A stretch of 64,000 nucleotides of DNA from Scenedesmus sp. ARA3 (GCA_004335835.1 RWJK01001375.1:1-64000); one strand, 5' to 3'. Numbered from the stretch's first letter, positions 1 to 12,630 are shown. Numbers and translations are program-made. The notes: generated by a model from the sequence alone, not told the origin.

Positions 1-236
1 TGGATTCGACTGTTCTGGAGATGGTGATGGGCTGGGTGACGGGCTGGGTGACGGGCTGGGTGATGGGCTGGGTGATGGGCTGGGTGATGGGCTGGGTGAC
101 GGGCTGGGTGATGGGCTGGGTGACGGTGACGGGCTGGGTGATGGGCTGGGTGACGGTGACGGGCTGGGGCTGGGTGATGGGCTAGGGCTGGGTGACGGGG
201 ATGGTGACGGGCTAGGTGATGGGCTGGGACTGGGGC
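1..236 (-). repeat. 12-base tandem repeat encoding (Ser-Pro)n
   Basis: Repeats of gggctgggtgat and close variants. On the minus strand they read AGC/TCA alternating with CCN. No unit breaks the frame even where 6-base half-units are inserted or lost, because all length changes are multiples of 6. This suggests selection on the protein. Confidence 0.95.
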
Positions 237-3200
237 TTGGCAGCGCCACGCAAGCGCTTGCATTGGCGGTGGGGCCAAAGCCTGCCGGGCATGCGCTGCA
301 AGTTGCTGCGCTGCCGTTGTTGAAGCTGCCTGAGCCGCAGGGGCTGCAGGAGGGGCCTGCTGCTGACCAGCTGCCATAGCCAGGCAGGCACACTGCAGCA
401 GCAGCAGGCACAGCAGCAGCACAAACAAGTTGAGTGCCAAGTATGCAGATTCCTGTGATGCGTGTGCGTGCGTGGGGATCTGCCTGCCTCCACAACGCCA
501 GCAGAGCAAGCATCACACCACAGCTGTTTCAGCATGCGCAATCGCACAGCTCTGAGCGCACCTGTGCAGTTCGCCACAGAGATCGATGCCACACTCGGTG
601 TGCTGCTGTAGCTAGGGCACAGCGTACACGCCTCGTTGCCGGTGGTTGACTTGTAGCTGCCGATGTCACACGCCACAGCGGCTGCCGGCGGCTGCGATCC
701 AGCAACAGCAGTGTACCCAGGCAGGGCTTTGCAGTCTGATCTGTTGCTTGACAACGGCTGCTCCGTGGTCATGAAGCGGGGGCAGGTGTCACAGGGCCGC
801 GCCTGAAACATGACCGTGTCAGCTGCCATGCCTGTTGAACCCGGCCAGCAGTCAATGGCGCCGCGCACCGGGGTGGTGCCATCTGAAGTTGGCAGGATCT
901 GCAGGCCCTGGCCTTTCAGGACAACTGCAGAGCAGGCAGCAAAAGAATGATGAGGCCAGTATCAGTCAATGCAAAGCCAGCATAGGCGAGGTCCGCGAGA
1001 TGGCAAAGGCAGCTGCAGAGGTTTTGGGTATTTGCCGCACCCAAACCACGCCTACATTTGGATGACGTATGCTAATAACACACCTGGATATCAGGACGCA
1101 AGACGACAGGCTCAGGGCGTTCAGGAGCAACATGACAGTGTGACCTAGCACTACTCACAGCAGTCAAAGGCGCTGGTCCTGTTGCCGCGCGAGGTGATGT
1201 TGTCGCCGCAGGGCGTGCAGGCAGCCCTGTTCCACCCGGGGTTGTAGCCGCTGGTGCACAGCTGCACTGACAGGACAGCAGTGTTGGCTGGCAGCGGGTA
1301 CAGCACCCCGTAGCCGGGAGGCGCCACTGCAGGAGGGCAACAGCAGAAAGGACATCGCATGTTCAGGACAGCAGTCGTACATGCGTGGGTGCGGTAGGGA
1401 GTGCCATGTTGCAGCCAAATAAGAAGGCGCGCAGCTGACTCTGCAGCTGACAGCCGAAGCCAACGTGTGCTGCGACCCTACGTGTGTGCTGCTGCTGCTG
1501 CTGCTCGTGCTGCTGCCATGTGCTGCAGCTGACGGGGAAGCTCATCGAGTGGCACTGTTAGCAAAGCTACGGCATGAGCACGCTGCTCACGACTCCCGCA
1601 CAACCTGCTGCCCTCGGTATAAAACACGGCCGCACCACAGAGGACGGAGCAGGCACCAGATACAAACTCACAGCATGCGGCGACGTCGCTGCTGCCTGGT
1701 CCTTGTGTGGTCAGCCCCCAAGGGCACACCTGGCAGCTGTTGCTGCCTTTCAGCCCGCCCACATTGTACTGCCCTACAGCACACAACTGCGCCTGGCAGC
1801 CGCTGGTCATATTACAGGTGGTCAAGCCGTATCCAGGCTGCGCGTATGCACACTCCGCTGCTGCTACTGCTGCTGAGCCTGCTGTTGTCACGCCTGCTGC
1901 GCAGGGCTTGCATGCCTCGCTGCCCTGCAGGTGGTAGCCTGGCTGGTAGGTGCCTGGGGGGCACACCCGCACAGTGCCCTCCTGGAAATACAGCCCGGGG
2001 CCCGCCTCTGCAGCATGCAAAGTAACACAGCATTAAATGTCAGCACTCTGAGATAGTGCACGTGCCTGTCCTGTGGCTGCAACGCCAGCAGCCGCTGAAG
2101 CTACAGCTCTTGCTGGTGTGATGCCATGCAAGAACGCATGGGGAGGGGTGCGAGCTAAATATGCCTCTGCCAATCTTGCATGCGGCGGCGGCTGCAGAAG
2201 AGTTGCTTTATACTCGTCAGGCAGAGGTGCATGCTGCACAGCGCTCTCGAAGCCTCAGGTGCAACCTGAGGCATGCATGCTAGCAAAGCAGCGCTACTCA
2301 CGGCACTCATAGCGGTCAACAGCTCCCTCCCTTGCAGTGGTGAGGCCGGAAGGGCAGCGCTGGCAGGGCGTCAGGCTGGAGCGCAGGCCCTCACTCCAAG
2401 TACCGACAGGGCACAGGCTGGCTGTGGCTGTTGCTGTTACAGCATAGCCGTAGCCCGGCAACAGCACTGCACGCGGTGACAGTAGCAGAAGGTGCGCGTC
2501 AGGGATGCAATTGAGTGTTGTGATCATATGATACACTGCTGGTGCCCACTGCTGGCGTTCAATCATCCACTAAATGCTGCCAAACGCTGCTTGTCCAGGT
2601 CAGCATTGTGCTAAGGAGAAGACAACTGCAGCTAGCAGCACCGACATTGCAACAATATGTTGGTCAACTGCTGTGTCAGGTACCGCCATCACCTGCGTAC
2701 TGTTTAAACCTGCTGTTGCGATTCAAGCTGCTGCTGGCTAACACTGCATCGCCAAGTAACAGTGCTCACCGCAGCCAGTCCTGTGCCTTGTAAGCTGCCC
2801 GATCCTTGTGGTCAAACCAGTGCCACAGGGGATTGCTGCTGCTGGCGCAAGGCCTGTCTGCGATACTGCTGCTCCTACTGCTCCTGCTGCTGCAGGCCGT
2901 ACTGCTGCTGCTCCTGCTGCTGCCACAGATGCGTTAACATTTAGGCCTCCGGGGCACCAGGACCCCTGGGGGCAGCTGAAGCACTGGCAGCTGCCGATGC
3001 TGCAGTCTGCATATGACCCTGGCCGGCAATCTGTGTTTGGAACATTTGCCGCAGGCAGGCAGCCAGGGACAGTTGGCAGCTTAAGCACTTTGGCGTTTAG
3101 ACAAGCCCGGAGGAGTGACGCCAGGTGTGCTATTGTGGCTGGCTGTCACGCAGCTGCGGGGCATGTGCTAACCTGCTGTACATGTGTGGTGTCTGCTGCA

Positions 3201-3594
3201 GCGACACCGAGCCTCCGAAGCAGCAGAACCAGCTACACTGACTGCGCTGCACATTCGGTAGCTGTATAGCGTGTGGCGCAAGCTGCATCCTGGTGGGCTG
3301 ATGCTGCACAGTAACAGCTGCTGCTGCTGAGCACCCACCGCATCGTGTGCTGTCAGCCGATCTCAGGTAAAGCATGCCATTGCATCGCGGGCAGGTCAGA
3401 ATTGACCTGGTGCCCACTATACTAAACGGGCATGAAGCTAGCGCACAGCCCGGGATGAGTCCACCGCAAGCTGGTGCTGCTGGCGCTGGGCTGGCTAGCA
3501 ACTGGCGGGCTGTCGCCTCATACGCAAGAGACAACCAAAGCAGGTATATGGTATAAGTAAGGACAGTAGAACGTTTGGTGCTGCTATTGTGCAT
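1..3594 (-). CDS. Secreted Cys-rich (ephrin-receptor-like/GCC2-GCC3) protein with Ser-Pro spacer, 3' end off the window
   Basis: Exons: 3594-3339, 3087-2770, 2466-2302, 2007-1672, 1326-1159, 924-562 and 392 to the edge. ATG at 3594 is followed by a hydrophobic signal-peptide-like segment (residues 13-29). Later exons carry repeated CxxC modules such as CxPGTYQPG and CxPCGSGSF, the pattern of TNFR/ephrin-receptor-like GCC2/GCC3 repeats. After residue C-V-A-L the frame becomes an alternating Ser-Pro run for roughly 70 residues, open to base 1. All six introns are phase 1 and each internal exon is a multiple of three, so modules are symmetric. Family knowledge: Ser-Pro arrays are hydroxyproline-glycosylation targets in algal wall glycoproteins. 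Inference: an extracellular or cell-surface protein; what follows the spacer (membrane anchor or second domain) is unseen. The acceptor at 3088/3087 (AAAG) is weak; the other junctions are good. Confidence 0.85.
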
Positions 3595-3646
3595 GGATGC
3601 CTTTAGCTGATTGCAGGTAAGGGCCTGTGCCCATACCAGGCTAGAA

Positions 3647-4692
3647 TTAATTCATTGTGTGTCCTAAAAAGTCACGACTGGGGCAACGGAGGCTGTGCTG
3701 ACCGCTACATGGGCGACCGAACTGCAACAAAACATCAGTCCGCCCTTCTGCATTTGAAAAGCACATTACTCCCTGTTCGATTTCACCAATACCATCCAGT
3801 CTTTGATAGATAATATTTGACGGCAGCCGAATATCGGTCTGATCCCTGTAATCGATATTCTTCACTGTTAGGTTCGTTCGTGCGTATTGCTGCATAATCT
3901 TTATGGTAGACCACGATGCCGTGATCTTTTCAGTTTATTTAAGTCACCTTAACGACTTGGGAAGGCACGAACAGCGCTAGTTTGCAAGTGGACAAGCGAA
4001 GCAGCTGCAGACAGCATTTGCTGTGTTGCTGCATCCCCTGCTGCAAGATGCGCGACCACTGCCTGACTTGATGATAAACTGGTAAGAAACACTCACAATT
4101 GGTCCCGAAAAGGCCGTGGAAGTGCGGAGGTCGGCGTGCACAGACAGCAACATTGGCCTGCTGGTGTTCACCAACACGTACTGCAGTACTGCACGACCAT
4201 CATCACAAGCAATGGTTGCTGTCTGCTCAAGACATATCCGCAATCATATCGCAACATAAGATCACTGTGAGCATTCGACTCCAGTACACACAATGCATTG
4301 ATAGCAGCATCCACCAGATGGCCCATCCTGCAGCAGTATGTGATTGTTGAGTTACATAACGGGAACATTGCCAGTCACAAGCTCATCATGGTTCTTTCAA
4401 AAAACAAGGCCTCGACTGCAGTTGCCACAGTGCAGTCTACCAGCCGTCTTTGGTATCAAATACGACAACCACTGTAAATGGCGGAAGGCAGCAGGGCTTG
4501 CGCACATTGAGCCCACTCCTCCCACCACAGGACTGGCGCTGCGAGTCCTTGGCAAGGCCTTGAGGACAGCAGCACATGATGATGATGCTGTTGCTGCTGC
4601 TATGACCTTCGCGCTTCCCGCAGATGCCTTTCCAGTTGCTGCTCACTGACGCAGCGCTGCTGTAGCTCGATAAGCGCTGCTGCATGCGCCAT
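3647..4692 (-). CDS. Tentative spliced gene of unknown function, AT-rich 3' exon
   Basis: Not recognised. A possible model begins at ATG 4692 (MAHAAALIELQQRC) with a good GTGAGC donor, followed by a micro-exon reading VVVFDTKDG (about 4470-4442). Then come exons with VDAAINAL (about 4327-4290) and DDGRAVLQYVLVN with donor GTGAGT after FSGPI (about 4218-4098), and a last exon from CAG at about 3890 to the stop at 3647 (YARTNLTVKNIDYRDQ, GEIEQGVMCFSNAEG). Junction phases can be made consistent, but the short internal exons are weakly supported. The last exon uses many A/T-ending codons, unlike every other gene here. Alternatives are a pseudogene, two unrelated fragments, or transferred DNA. Confidence 0.35.
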
Positions 4693-5030
4693 CCAGCCAC
4701 TGCCAGCAGCACATCTGATGCGGCCTATTGCAGCGCTCGGTCCCCTACTTCCGTCCCGATGCTGGAGTCTTCGGCCGCGCTTTCACCTGCAGTGTGCAAT
4801 CAAGCAGCAACAGCAGCTTGATGCGTGGCTTGTGTGTGCTGTGCACACACAGTATCGAGCATCAAGTGATGGGAGCGCTTGCAACACGTGCTTTCATGCT
4901 CGCTGGCTGAAGGAACTTGCACAGAGACGGCAGACTCTGCTTGCAGGAAAACCTTAAAGGATGCACACTGCACACCTGCACCCACAAGCACCACAACGCA
5001 ATATATAACAGACCACTAAGAAACGAAGTA
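4693..5030. other. Intergenic, no gene seen
   Basis: Presumed 3' flank of RAE1 and upstream region of the tentative gene at 3647-4692. No coding exon, RNA gene or clear TGTAA-type poly(A) signal was seen. Confidence 0.5.
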
Positions 5031-7624
5031 CTAGATGGACTTATGCAGATGTGCAGCGCGCAGCCGCACCTCCGCCTCCTGCGTGCCGTGCAGCTGCACG
5101 TAGCTTGGCATCTGTGCAGGGTTGTACGCCTGGAAGCCCTTGCTCCAGTCATAGCTCAGCCCGTACGCGTAGATGCTGCCGTCAGCGTTGAAGCTGCCGC
5201 AGGTGATTGGGGCCGGCTCAGCGCCATAGCTGGCCTTGGCCATCGCCTTGAGCCGCTGCTTACTGTCCTTGTCCCAGAAGTTGTACGTGCTGCAGGAGAG
5301 GGAAGGGTACATGAGGTTAATTGTTGGTGTGAATTCGACCAGGCAGCAAGGCCAGGCAGCAGCCAGGTGGTGGTGAAGCATGTGCGAGCAGTTGCAGGAA
5401 CACGGAGGCACCGAGTGATCAGGCAAGAGGATGACATGCAGCTCTCGCAGCGCAGCAGCGCAGGATCATTGCCGGCATGCTTTGCTGCGCCAGCTGCTGG
5501 TGCTGCTGGTGTGCATGCTGCCGCGTCGCCTGCTATCGCGTCGCCTGCTACCACCAATCGCACGCACAAGCTCCACGTGCTGCCGCAGCAGCATGACACA
5601 GCACGCGCTGCATGTGCCACGGTAACAGGCAGATCCGCCACACCACCCACCACATGCTGCGCGGCAAAGCTTGAACAAACGCAAATCGCCGGAGCGCTGC
5701 ATGACCGCTGCCGTTCAAGCCTCTCACCCGTCGCTGCCAGCCGTCACAAACGTGCCGTGCACGGGGTGGAACTCGATGCTGTTCACCGCATAAATATCCG
5801 TGTTTTCGCGGTGGCACTTGAATGTGAAGTTCTTGGTCTGCCCGATGCTGTCCTCCACATGCTGCACAGCCACGCGGCCCTCAATGGAGCCAATCAGGTA
5901 GCCAGTCTTGTCTGCAGGCAGATGTGTACAATTGACGCCACAGAAGAAGTGTGTTGTGTGTGTGCAGGCAGCATGCGGTACGGAGGGTGATTGACTTGCT
6001 CTAACTGCAAGCAATGGAGCCCATGCCCACTCCGATGTTCGCCGCAAGTACTGCCTGCACTGGTCAAACAGAAACCACATGATGTCATCAGCGTCACGCA
6101 GCCCTCAATGGCGCCCATCAGGTCGCAGTGGAGTGCAATGCATGAGTTGATGTGCTGCAGTTTGATTCCCTGCCTTGCACAGGAGTACGGGCTGAGTTTG
6201 CAGGATGATGGTTGGGCATGCAAGCAGCATGCATGTACTGTAGCATGAGTTGTTTGCTTTGATTGAAAGCACAGGATTGGTGGCGCAGTTGCTTGCTTGT
6301 CACCAGTGCTGTGTGGTCTGTCTTTGGTGACCGCGGCAGTTTGACTTGAGTCAGCTGCTTGCAGGAGCCGCGGCAATTGAGATACACAGGGCTGTGCAAA
6401 TCTGTCTGCATGTGCAACTCAGCAACAGCTGCGCGTCTCGCAACCGCTGAGACACTGCCAAGTTAGCATGCAGCTGCATATACCAACCGAGCCAGAGCAC
6501 ACGCCATACACAAGCACAATAAGTGGGCAACCCCTACGTGGGAAGCCAGCCCTGCAACCTCAAATGGTGCCAAAGCAGCATGCAGATGGGCCAGCGGCCA
6601 ACCGATACTCCATACAAAAACCAGCACCAGCAATCACCTGGGAAGCATGCCACGCAGCGCGTCTGCCACTTGAGCGGCGACTGCAGCTGCTTGTAGGGCG
6701 CGCTGGGGTTCTGCAGGTTGAACACCAGCAGGTGCCTGTCTGCAGTGCCTACCACCAGCAGTGGGTGCTTCACATCCAGCGCGTAGCAGCGCTCTGGAAG
6801 GTTGTAGGAGAAGACCGGGTTGGGTGTGCGCAGGTCCCAATACTTGAGAGTCTTGTCCCAGCTGCCTGCAGGGCACACAAGTCGGGAGAGCCAGGACAAT
6901 GAGTTTGGGGACCCCGCTAACTATTTGAGCGCACGGGGTGCAAGTGCAGGGACAATCGCAACATATGTGCCCCTGTTACTGATGCAAAAGCTAGGGAATT
7001 ACACCCAGCTCCTTCGAATCAACAAGCATCGACTAGCATCAACTCAAGAAACATCGACAGAAGCTTGCAGGAACTTGAGTCTGGCAGCTTGGCAGCTTTC
7101 TGTGCTACAGCCACTAAGCAGAGCTGGCTGTTGCTGCTGTTCCTGCAAGCTGTTCCTGCAAGCCACAACTGACAGCAAGCGTCCGCAGCTGTCAATCTGA
7201 CTGCTGTAAAGACAACATACAACATGGCTGCAGTGTAATAGTCACCTGTGACGAGTAGGTTGTTCTCTGGGATGAACGCGCAGTGCCGCACTGGTGCGTC
7301 GTGCTGTGCTACTTGCTGCGCCTGGTTGGTTGCCAGGTTCCACATCTTCACTGTCTTGTCGCAGCTGCCAGTGAACACAGCTGAGCCATCTGCGTTCCAG
7401 CTGCTGCATAGCACTGGCTGTGTGTGGCTGGTGGATGCCTTGGGTGCTGCCTGGCCATTGCTTGCTACTTCCCAGCAGTACACACTGTTGTCCCAGCAGG
7501 TGGCCACGAGGATGTTGGCTCGCGGGCTGAACTTTACGCTTGTTACTCCATCAGCTAACGCAGGAGTGATCTGCACGTCCTTGTTGGGATTGATGCCAGC
7601 AGTGGCAGCTGCAGCTCCAAACAT
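5031..7624 (-). CDS. RAE1: RAE1/Gle2 mRNA export factor (WD40)
   Basis: Exons 7624-7246, 6865-6638, 5911-5728 and 5289-5031 give 349 residues, the usual size for RAE1. The N-terminus [10 protein letters not shown] plus NPNKDVQ, then the blades [35 protein letters not shown] and [12 protein letters not shown], and the late [19 protein letters not shown], are hallmarks of the family. In other eukaryotes RAE1 binds the GLEBS motif of NUP98 at nuclear pores and helps mRNA export and spindle assembly. All splice sites are GT-AG and phases agree (1, 1, 2). ATG 7624 is chosen because it starts the conserved N-terminus. It stands alone; the next recognised gene upstream on this strand starts beyond 9.4 kb. 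Confidence 0.96.
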
Positions 7625-9402
7625 GCTTGCTGCTGCTGCTGCTCTTGCTGGCTATGCTATGGAAAGGCTGCCGCGTGGAGCCTAAACGAGGAGCCTAGTT
7701 CGTTTAGCAGCTCATACAAAAACAGCGAGAAGCCCAACACGTCAACGTTGATGAAGCTAACGAGACGTCTGCGTGCAGCGCACAGTGCTTTGTGATCGGT
7801 GCAGGTGCATGAGATCAGTTGCTGCTTCGCTTGAATACAACCATGTTGGCTCGTTGGGTGAAACGGGTGGCAAGCAAAAGCAGTTGGGGTTTGCTGTGCC
7901 AGTGACAGGTGTGACATGTTTTCAACCAGTGTAACACAGTTGATATGGGTTTAGGCAGAAGTCGTACCGAAAAATGACCTTTCACTCCTTCAATTGTCAA
8001 CGACTAGCGTTGGATGCAGATTCACACCATGGCGCGTCATGCACTGGCCCCAGCACAGGCAGCAGTTGTCAACTGCAGCTGGTGCATCAAATTCAGGATC
8101 ACAACCGCAAGCTGCCGCAACGCATAGGATACGGGATTGGCACTGACACAACAAAGAAGGGATGCTCTCTGCAGGTATTGATACCCATCTTCATCACCAG
8201 GCCCTGAGGGTCAGCGGGTGGGCCTTCAGAATGTTGTCCAGGCTTTACCCGATCCTGAAACTCATTGGCTACCAGCTAGCCGAAGGCCTGCAGCCAGTCG
8301 CAGTCACTGGAGCGACAGCACACGAATGCGGCCCCAGCACAACCCCACAGGCCAGCTGCCTTTGCAACTTCCGTGTTGCCCAGCTGTGCAGTCAACAGCA
8401 GCCATTGCACAGGACCAGTGCCAGTTAGTCACAGGCACTGCTGCACACTACCTCTCCACCTGCTGCTACAATTGCAGCACCAGACTGATCACCTGATGCA
8501 ACAGTGCCAGTAAAGTGAGGTGCTGCTGGGCTAGCCAGCACACAGCGGCCTACTTGTGTGACCCCAGAACAATCATCATGGTGCCCTAACCAAGTCTGAC
8601 GTCTTGAAGCACTGTTTTGACCCAGATCTTCTGACTTCCCCCTAACACAGAATATGATTAGCACATTCAACCAGAAACATAAAGAGCACTCACGTGTCAT
8701 CATGTTCCGCAGCCCACACCTAAATCAGCTGCTGCCAGCAGTGAGTTTATGAACATCAGCGCTTGCATAGCGTGCCACATTCAATCACAGCATCCGTGCC
8801 GATCTCAGTTCCCAGCAGCATTGTGCACCCCCAGCAACATCATGATGATCACAGCCAGCACAGCCAGACGGGTCACCAGTGCTTTCTACAAAGCCATGCA
8901 AGGGAGCAGATTGAGGCCAACATGCTCCTACAAAACTTCTTGCGCACTTCGGGAGGCACCTGGCTGCAACAGTTGCACGCACGCAACATGCTTGTGGTGC
9001 CACACAGAACAGAATTACGGCGCTTGGACAGCAACGACTTTCAAACTACGTATGCAGAACCAGCAATTTGTTCACGCAGCACCAACACGGCATATGCTTC
9101 CAGGCTGAGCACTCATTCAAGGGTATTGTACAATCGGTATACAGGACCAGGCCATGACAAGACTGATCCCCTGCTTTGCTTTATACCATGACACCGGGAT
9201 CACCTGAGTAAACAGATCACGTCCCACTGCTGGAACTTGCTGTCTCTTGCAAATCCAGCCTGAGTGCTCTTTCACTCATATGAATCACAGGTCTCCATAC
9301 AGACCTGCATCTGCTGGTGATGCTCTTTTCAGCACAATACTAGATGCATACAGCCTGTATTCTTGCTGAGCAAGAAACATGCAGCACGTCACCGCCAACC
9401 CA
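7625..9402. other. 1.8 kb without a resolved gene; hints of a minus-strand multi-exon gene
   Basis: Holds the RAE1 promoter and the 3' flank of the gene at 9403. On the minus strand there is a hydrophobic stretch at about 8880-8810 (LVTRLAVLAVIIMMLLGV) that could be a signal or membrane segment. A frame at about 8590-8490 (CSGVTQVGRCVLASPAAP) ends at a GTGATC donor, and a GTGAGT donor lies at about 8696. Cys-containing frames also occur at 8390-8290. I could not join these into one model with consistent phases, so no CDS is called. Confidence 0.4.
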
Positions 9403-10615
9403 TCAGCGCCTCGCTGCATGCACCCCAAGCACCCCTCCCGCCAGCAAACCCACAGTCAGCCACAGCAGCGGCCCTGCTGCTGCCTCCCCAACCACCTTTT
9501 GTAGCAGCCCCACCATCATGCAGCTGCAGCTGCTGGCCCCGCTGTTCCCAGCAGCAGCAGCACCGCCTGCAGCACTCTTACCGCTGCCATTTGCTGCACC
9601 ATTTGCAGCCTTTACAGCAGCGGGCAGAGCAGCCAGGCCGTCCAAGCTTGTGGCGTTATTCTCCATCCTGTACTGCTGCATCGCTGACTCATCCTTGCTG
9701 CCTGCCCAGGACACCCAGCTGTCGCGGTCGGATTTGAATGATAGCAGCGGCACGCCGTAGCCGCAGGCTGACGCCGCATGGTGGATGTCTGCAACAATGA
9801 TGGAGCGCGCGCCTGCAGCAAAGCTGCTTTTTCCATCGCCGTTGGCGGTGCCAGCAGCAGCTTGGAATGCTGATGCCATCAGGGAGTCAAACTGAGAGGT
9901 GCCGCGCTCGTGCACTGTGGCCTTGCCCCTGTGTTTGCAGGACACACAGGCGAGCAGCGTATGAGCAGGGGTGTGGGTGGGCTACCAGTTTGTTGTGTTG
10001 TGCTGTGCTCGCGGCTGCAGCGATCAAGCAACAGATTCTGTATGCCTGTCTGCAAGCATGTGCAGTGGCTGCAGCTAAGGCTGCAGCTAAGCTTAGCTGC
10101 AGCCGGCCAGTGAGTGGGGGGCTCACCACAGGCGGAGGATGCAGGGGGAGTCCTCAAAGTTGCAGAACATGAAGGTGATGCGCCCATTCTCCTGCAAGCT
10201 CAAGAGAAGAAGCGAGCGCACATAATACGCATGCACATAAGGTCAAGCAGTGATGCTTTGGCCAGCCATGATGGACAGCCACGAGAGGGGTGCATGCGAT
10301 TCACATGCCAAGCAGCAGCAGCAGTGTGGGTGGCAGTGCACAGGAAGCAGCAGCACGGAGGTTGAGTGACACGGTAAAATGCTCAGAGCAGCAGCTCACC
10401 CTGACATGTGCTATGGTCTCCACCCCGCTGCCAGTGAGGTCCAGGAATGCCACACGGTTGTCGTTGATAACGGCAAACGTCTCTGCTGCATGGCCCTTTG
10501 GCGAGAGGTTGACATGGCCATCACTGCTCAGGGGTGCTGTGGCAATGAAGAACAAGTGCTGCTTGGAGATCAGCTTGCGAGCGAAGGGGTTGATCGCCTG
10601 CCAGTGTTGTCCCAT
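9403..10615 (-). CDS. Pyridoxamine 5'-phosphate oxidase family protein (FMN split barrel) with C-terminal membrane segment
   Basis: Exons 10615-10400, 10191-10127 and 9928-9403 give 268 residues. The N-terminus has QHLFFIATAPLSSDGHVNLSPKG, and exon 2 begins ENGRITFMFCNFEDSPCILRL. Exon 3 begins GKATVHERG, then ADIHHAASACGYGVPLL. This is the pattern of the eukaryotic PNPOx-like subfamily of FMN-binding split barrels, whose substrate is not established; it is not the vitamin B6 salvage enzyme itself. A Gly/Ala/Ser linker then leads to a hydrophobic helix (GPLLWLTVGLLAGGVLGV) and a short HAARR tail, so the protein may be tail-anchored with the barrel in the cytosol. Start 10615 matches the family start. 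An upstream ATG at 11035 is followed by a donor but fits no conserved sequence. Confidence 0.88.
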
Positions 10616-11055
10616 GATGCGGTTTCTGGTTCGAGTGACCGAGAAGAGGCAGCGCTTGCAGCAGAGGGTGAGCGGTGATGCAGCAGTGCCGCACCAAAGG
10701 GTTGTTTAGCTTTGCAGCGCAGCAATAGGGGCCTTTGCGCCGTGTGATCGTGTAGTTGCAGTCGTAACAGGCAAGGCCACCTGGTGAGCCAGATGAGTGC
10801 CTTTTCAGCGGCCAACGCTGATTAGGGCTTCGCAAGTGACAAAGGCACGTGGGTTACGCTGATTCGCTATGTTCAACGTGCAAGGATTGTGCTGAACCAT
10901 TGTAAGTTCTCTGATTTCGACTTGAAGGGCACTCGGCCGCGTCCTGAGTAAGCAACTGATCAGCAGCGACTGCCCCGCCAAACCAACCTCACCTGCTTTC
11001 GTGTCATCCTCCAGGCGCCCAATTGACGTGCCCATTACGCTTCAAGCATCATTCT
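10616..11055. promoter_or_regulatory. Shared divergent promoter region
   Basis: 440 bases separate the start of the minus-strand PNPOx-like gene from the plus-strand R3H/ankyrin gene. No coding exon is needed here and no clear TATA box was seen, so the two genes probably share a bidirectional promoter. Confidence 0.5.
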
Positions 11056-11280
11056 ATGTATAGAAAAGCGCGGCCTCCTCGGGGAGGTGGCGCCTACGTC
11101 CCTCCTCATCTTCGAAGCGGTGCTTCAGCAGCAACAGCAGCAGCAGGAGCAGCAGGAGCAGTAGCTGGGCGCAGTCTAGATGAGCTGGCGCCTCACAGCA
11201 TGCATGTCAGAGTAGAGTACACATCTGGAGGCCCGTTCTCTCTTGATGGCTGCCCAGACAACGCGACAGAGCAACCAGCC

Positions 11281-11339
<59 letters not shown>

Positions 11340-12592
11340 ACAAGAAACAGGCGACGCGGCAGCCAGCGGCTCAGTAAATCTAATGGCGGTGAGCACACAC
11401 ATGCCCTTGCAGCCACCAAACTTGAGACCGCGTGCTGAGACCTGGTCACTGAGCAGCTGAACGTATCTACACCAGATACAGGAGCACGGGATGACACTAT
11501 GCCTGCCAAATGCAACCAAAATGCAACAAACTCAGCGTCAGGCACTTGCACAAGCGCTCGCACACTACACCTGCTTGCATGTGTCACTTATTATGCTCTG
11601 CATCATCTGCTTGTGTCTTGCGCTGGCGCTTGCCGCAGTGCGTCATTCTAGACAGCCCCGCCTGCCCAGATGACTTCCAGATCCGGGAAATGCTGCAGTG
11701 GTTCAAGCAGGCCAGCAGCCAGCCGAGGCAGCCAGACTTCCCTGCAGGTGACACCAGGTGATCTCTTGCTGCTGCATTGCATAGGACAGTAGCTGATCTC
11801 TCACATAGCAGCAGCAGCAGCAGCAGCAGCAGCAAAATTGGGTCGTGTGTGGTCAGACTTCCCTGCAGGTGACACTAGGTGGGCTTGCAGTGCTGCACTG
11901 CATACAGCACACTGCAGCAACAAGCCGTTTGCCGCAGCAGCAACAGCAGCAACACGATTGCATATGAGAAAGTATCGCGTGCAGCTGCAAATGCATACCT
12001 CCAAACAGCCAGCCGGCTGCAATGCGCTGCAGGGCGCAGCTGAGCCTGCCTGCACACCTGTCGAAGCGTGAGCGCGCCATCTGGCATGCTGCGGCGCAGC
12101 GGCTACACCTCCACTCTGAAAGCACGGTATGTAACTAGCGTGCTTCTCTCGTATCATCAGCAAGTGCTTCATTGTTGTATGCTGCTACACTTGTCCAACC
12201 ATCATCTTACTAGCGCCCTGCTCGGCATCCTGCTGGGACCTGTGAATGAAGCAAGACTCACAGCCAACTTTGAGAAGTCCTGGCACTTGTTGGCATCCCA
12301 GACTCCCAGCCCATGCCGTCACAGCTGTAAAACCACCAAAACACAACCTTACTTGCTGCTGTGACTGCTGAGCCATGCGCCGCTGTGTTGCTCTTCTGTT
12401 TTGTGCATGAAGTGCAGGGCATAGGAGAGTCACGGTTTCTGCAAATACGGCCAGCTCCCTCGCAGCAGCAGCAGCAGCAGCCGGAGCGCAGCTGGAGGCG
12501 CGCAGAAAGCACCTGTGAAGCCCCTGCACAGGCAGCTAGCACAGCAGACATCCCACCGCTTTCTGCAGCACACAGTGCAGCCGGGGCAGCAG

Positions 12593-12630
<38 letters not shown>

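Noticed and set aside
10805..11035. ATG 11035 (MGTSIGRLEDDTKA) as the first exon of the PNPOx-like gene
   Set aside because: It has a donor but no conserved sequence; the family N-terminus is complete from ATG 10615.
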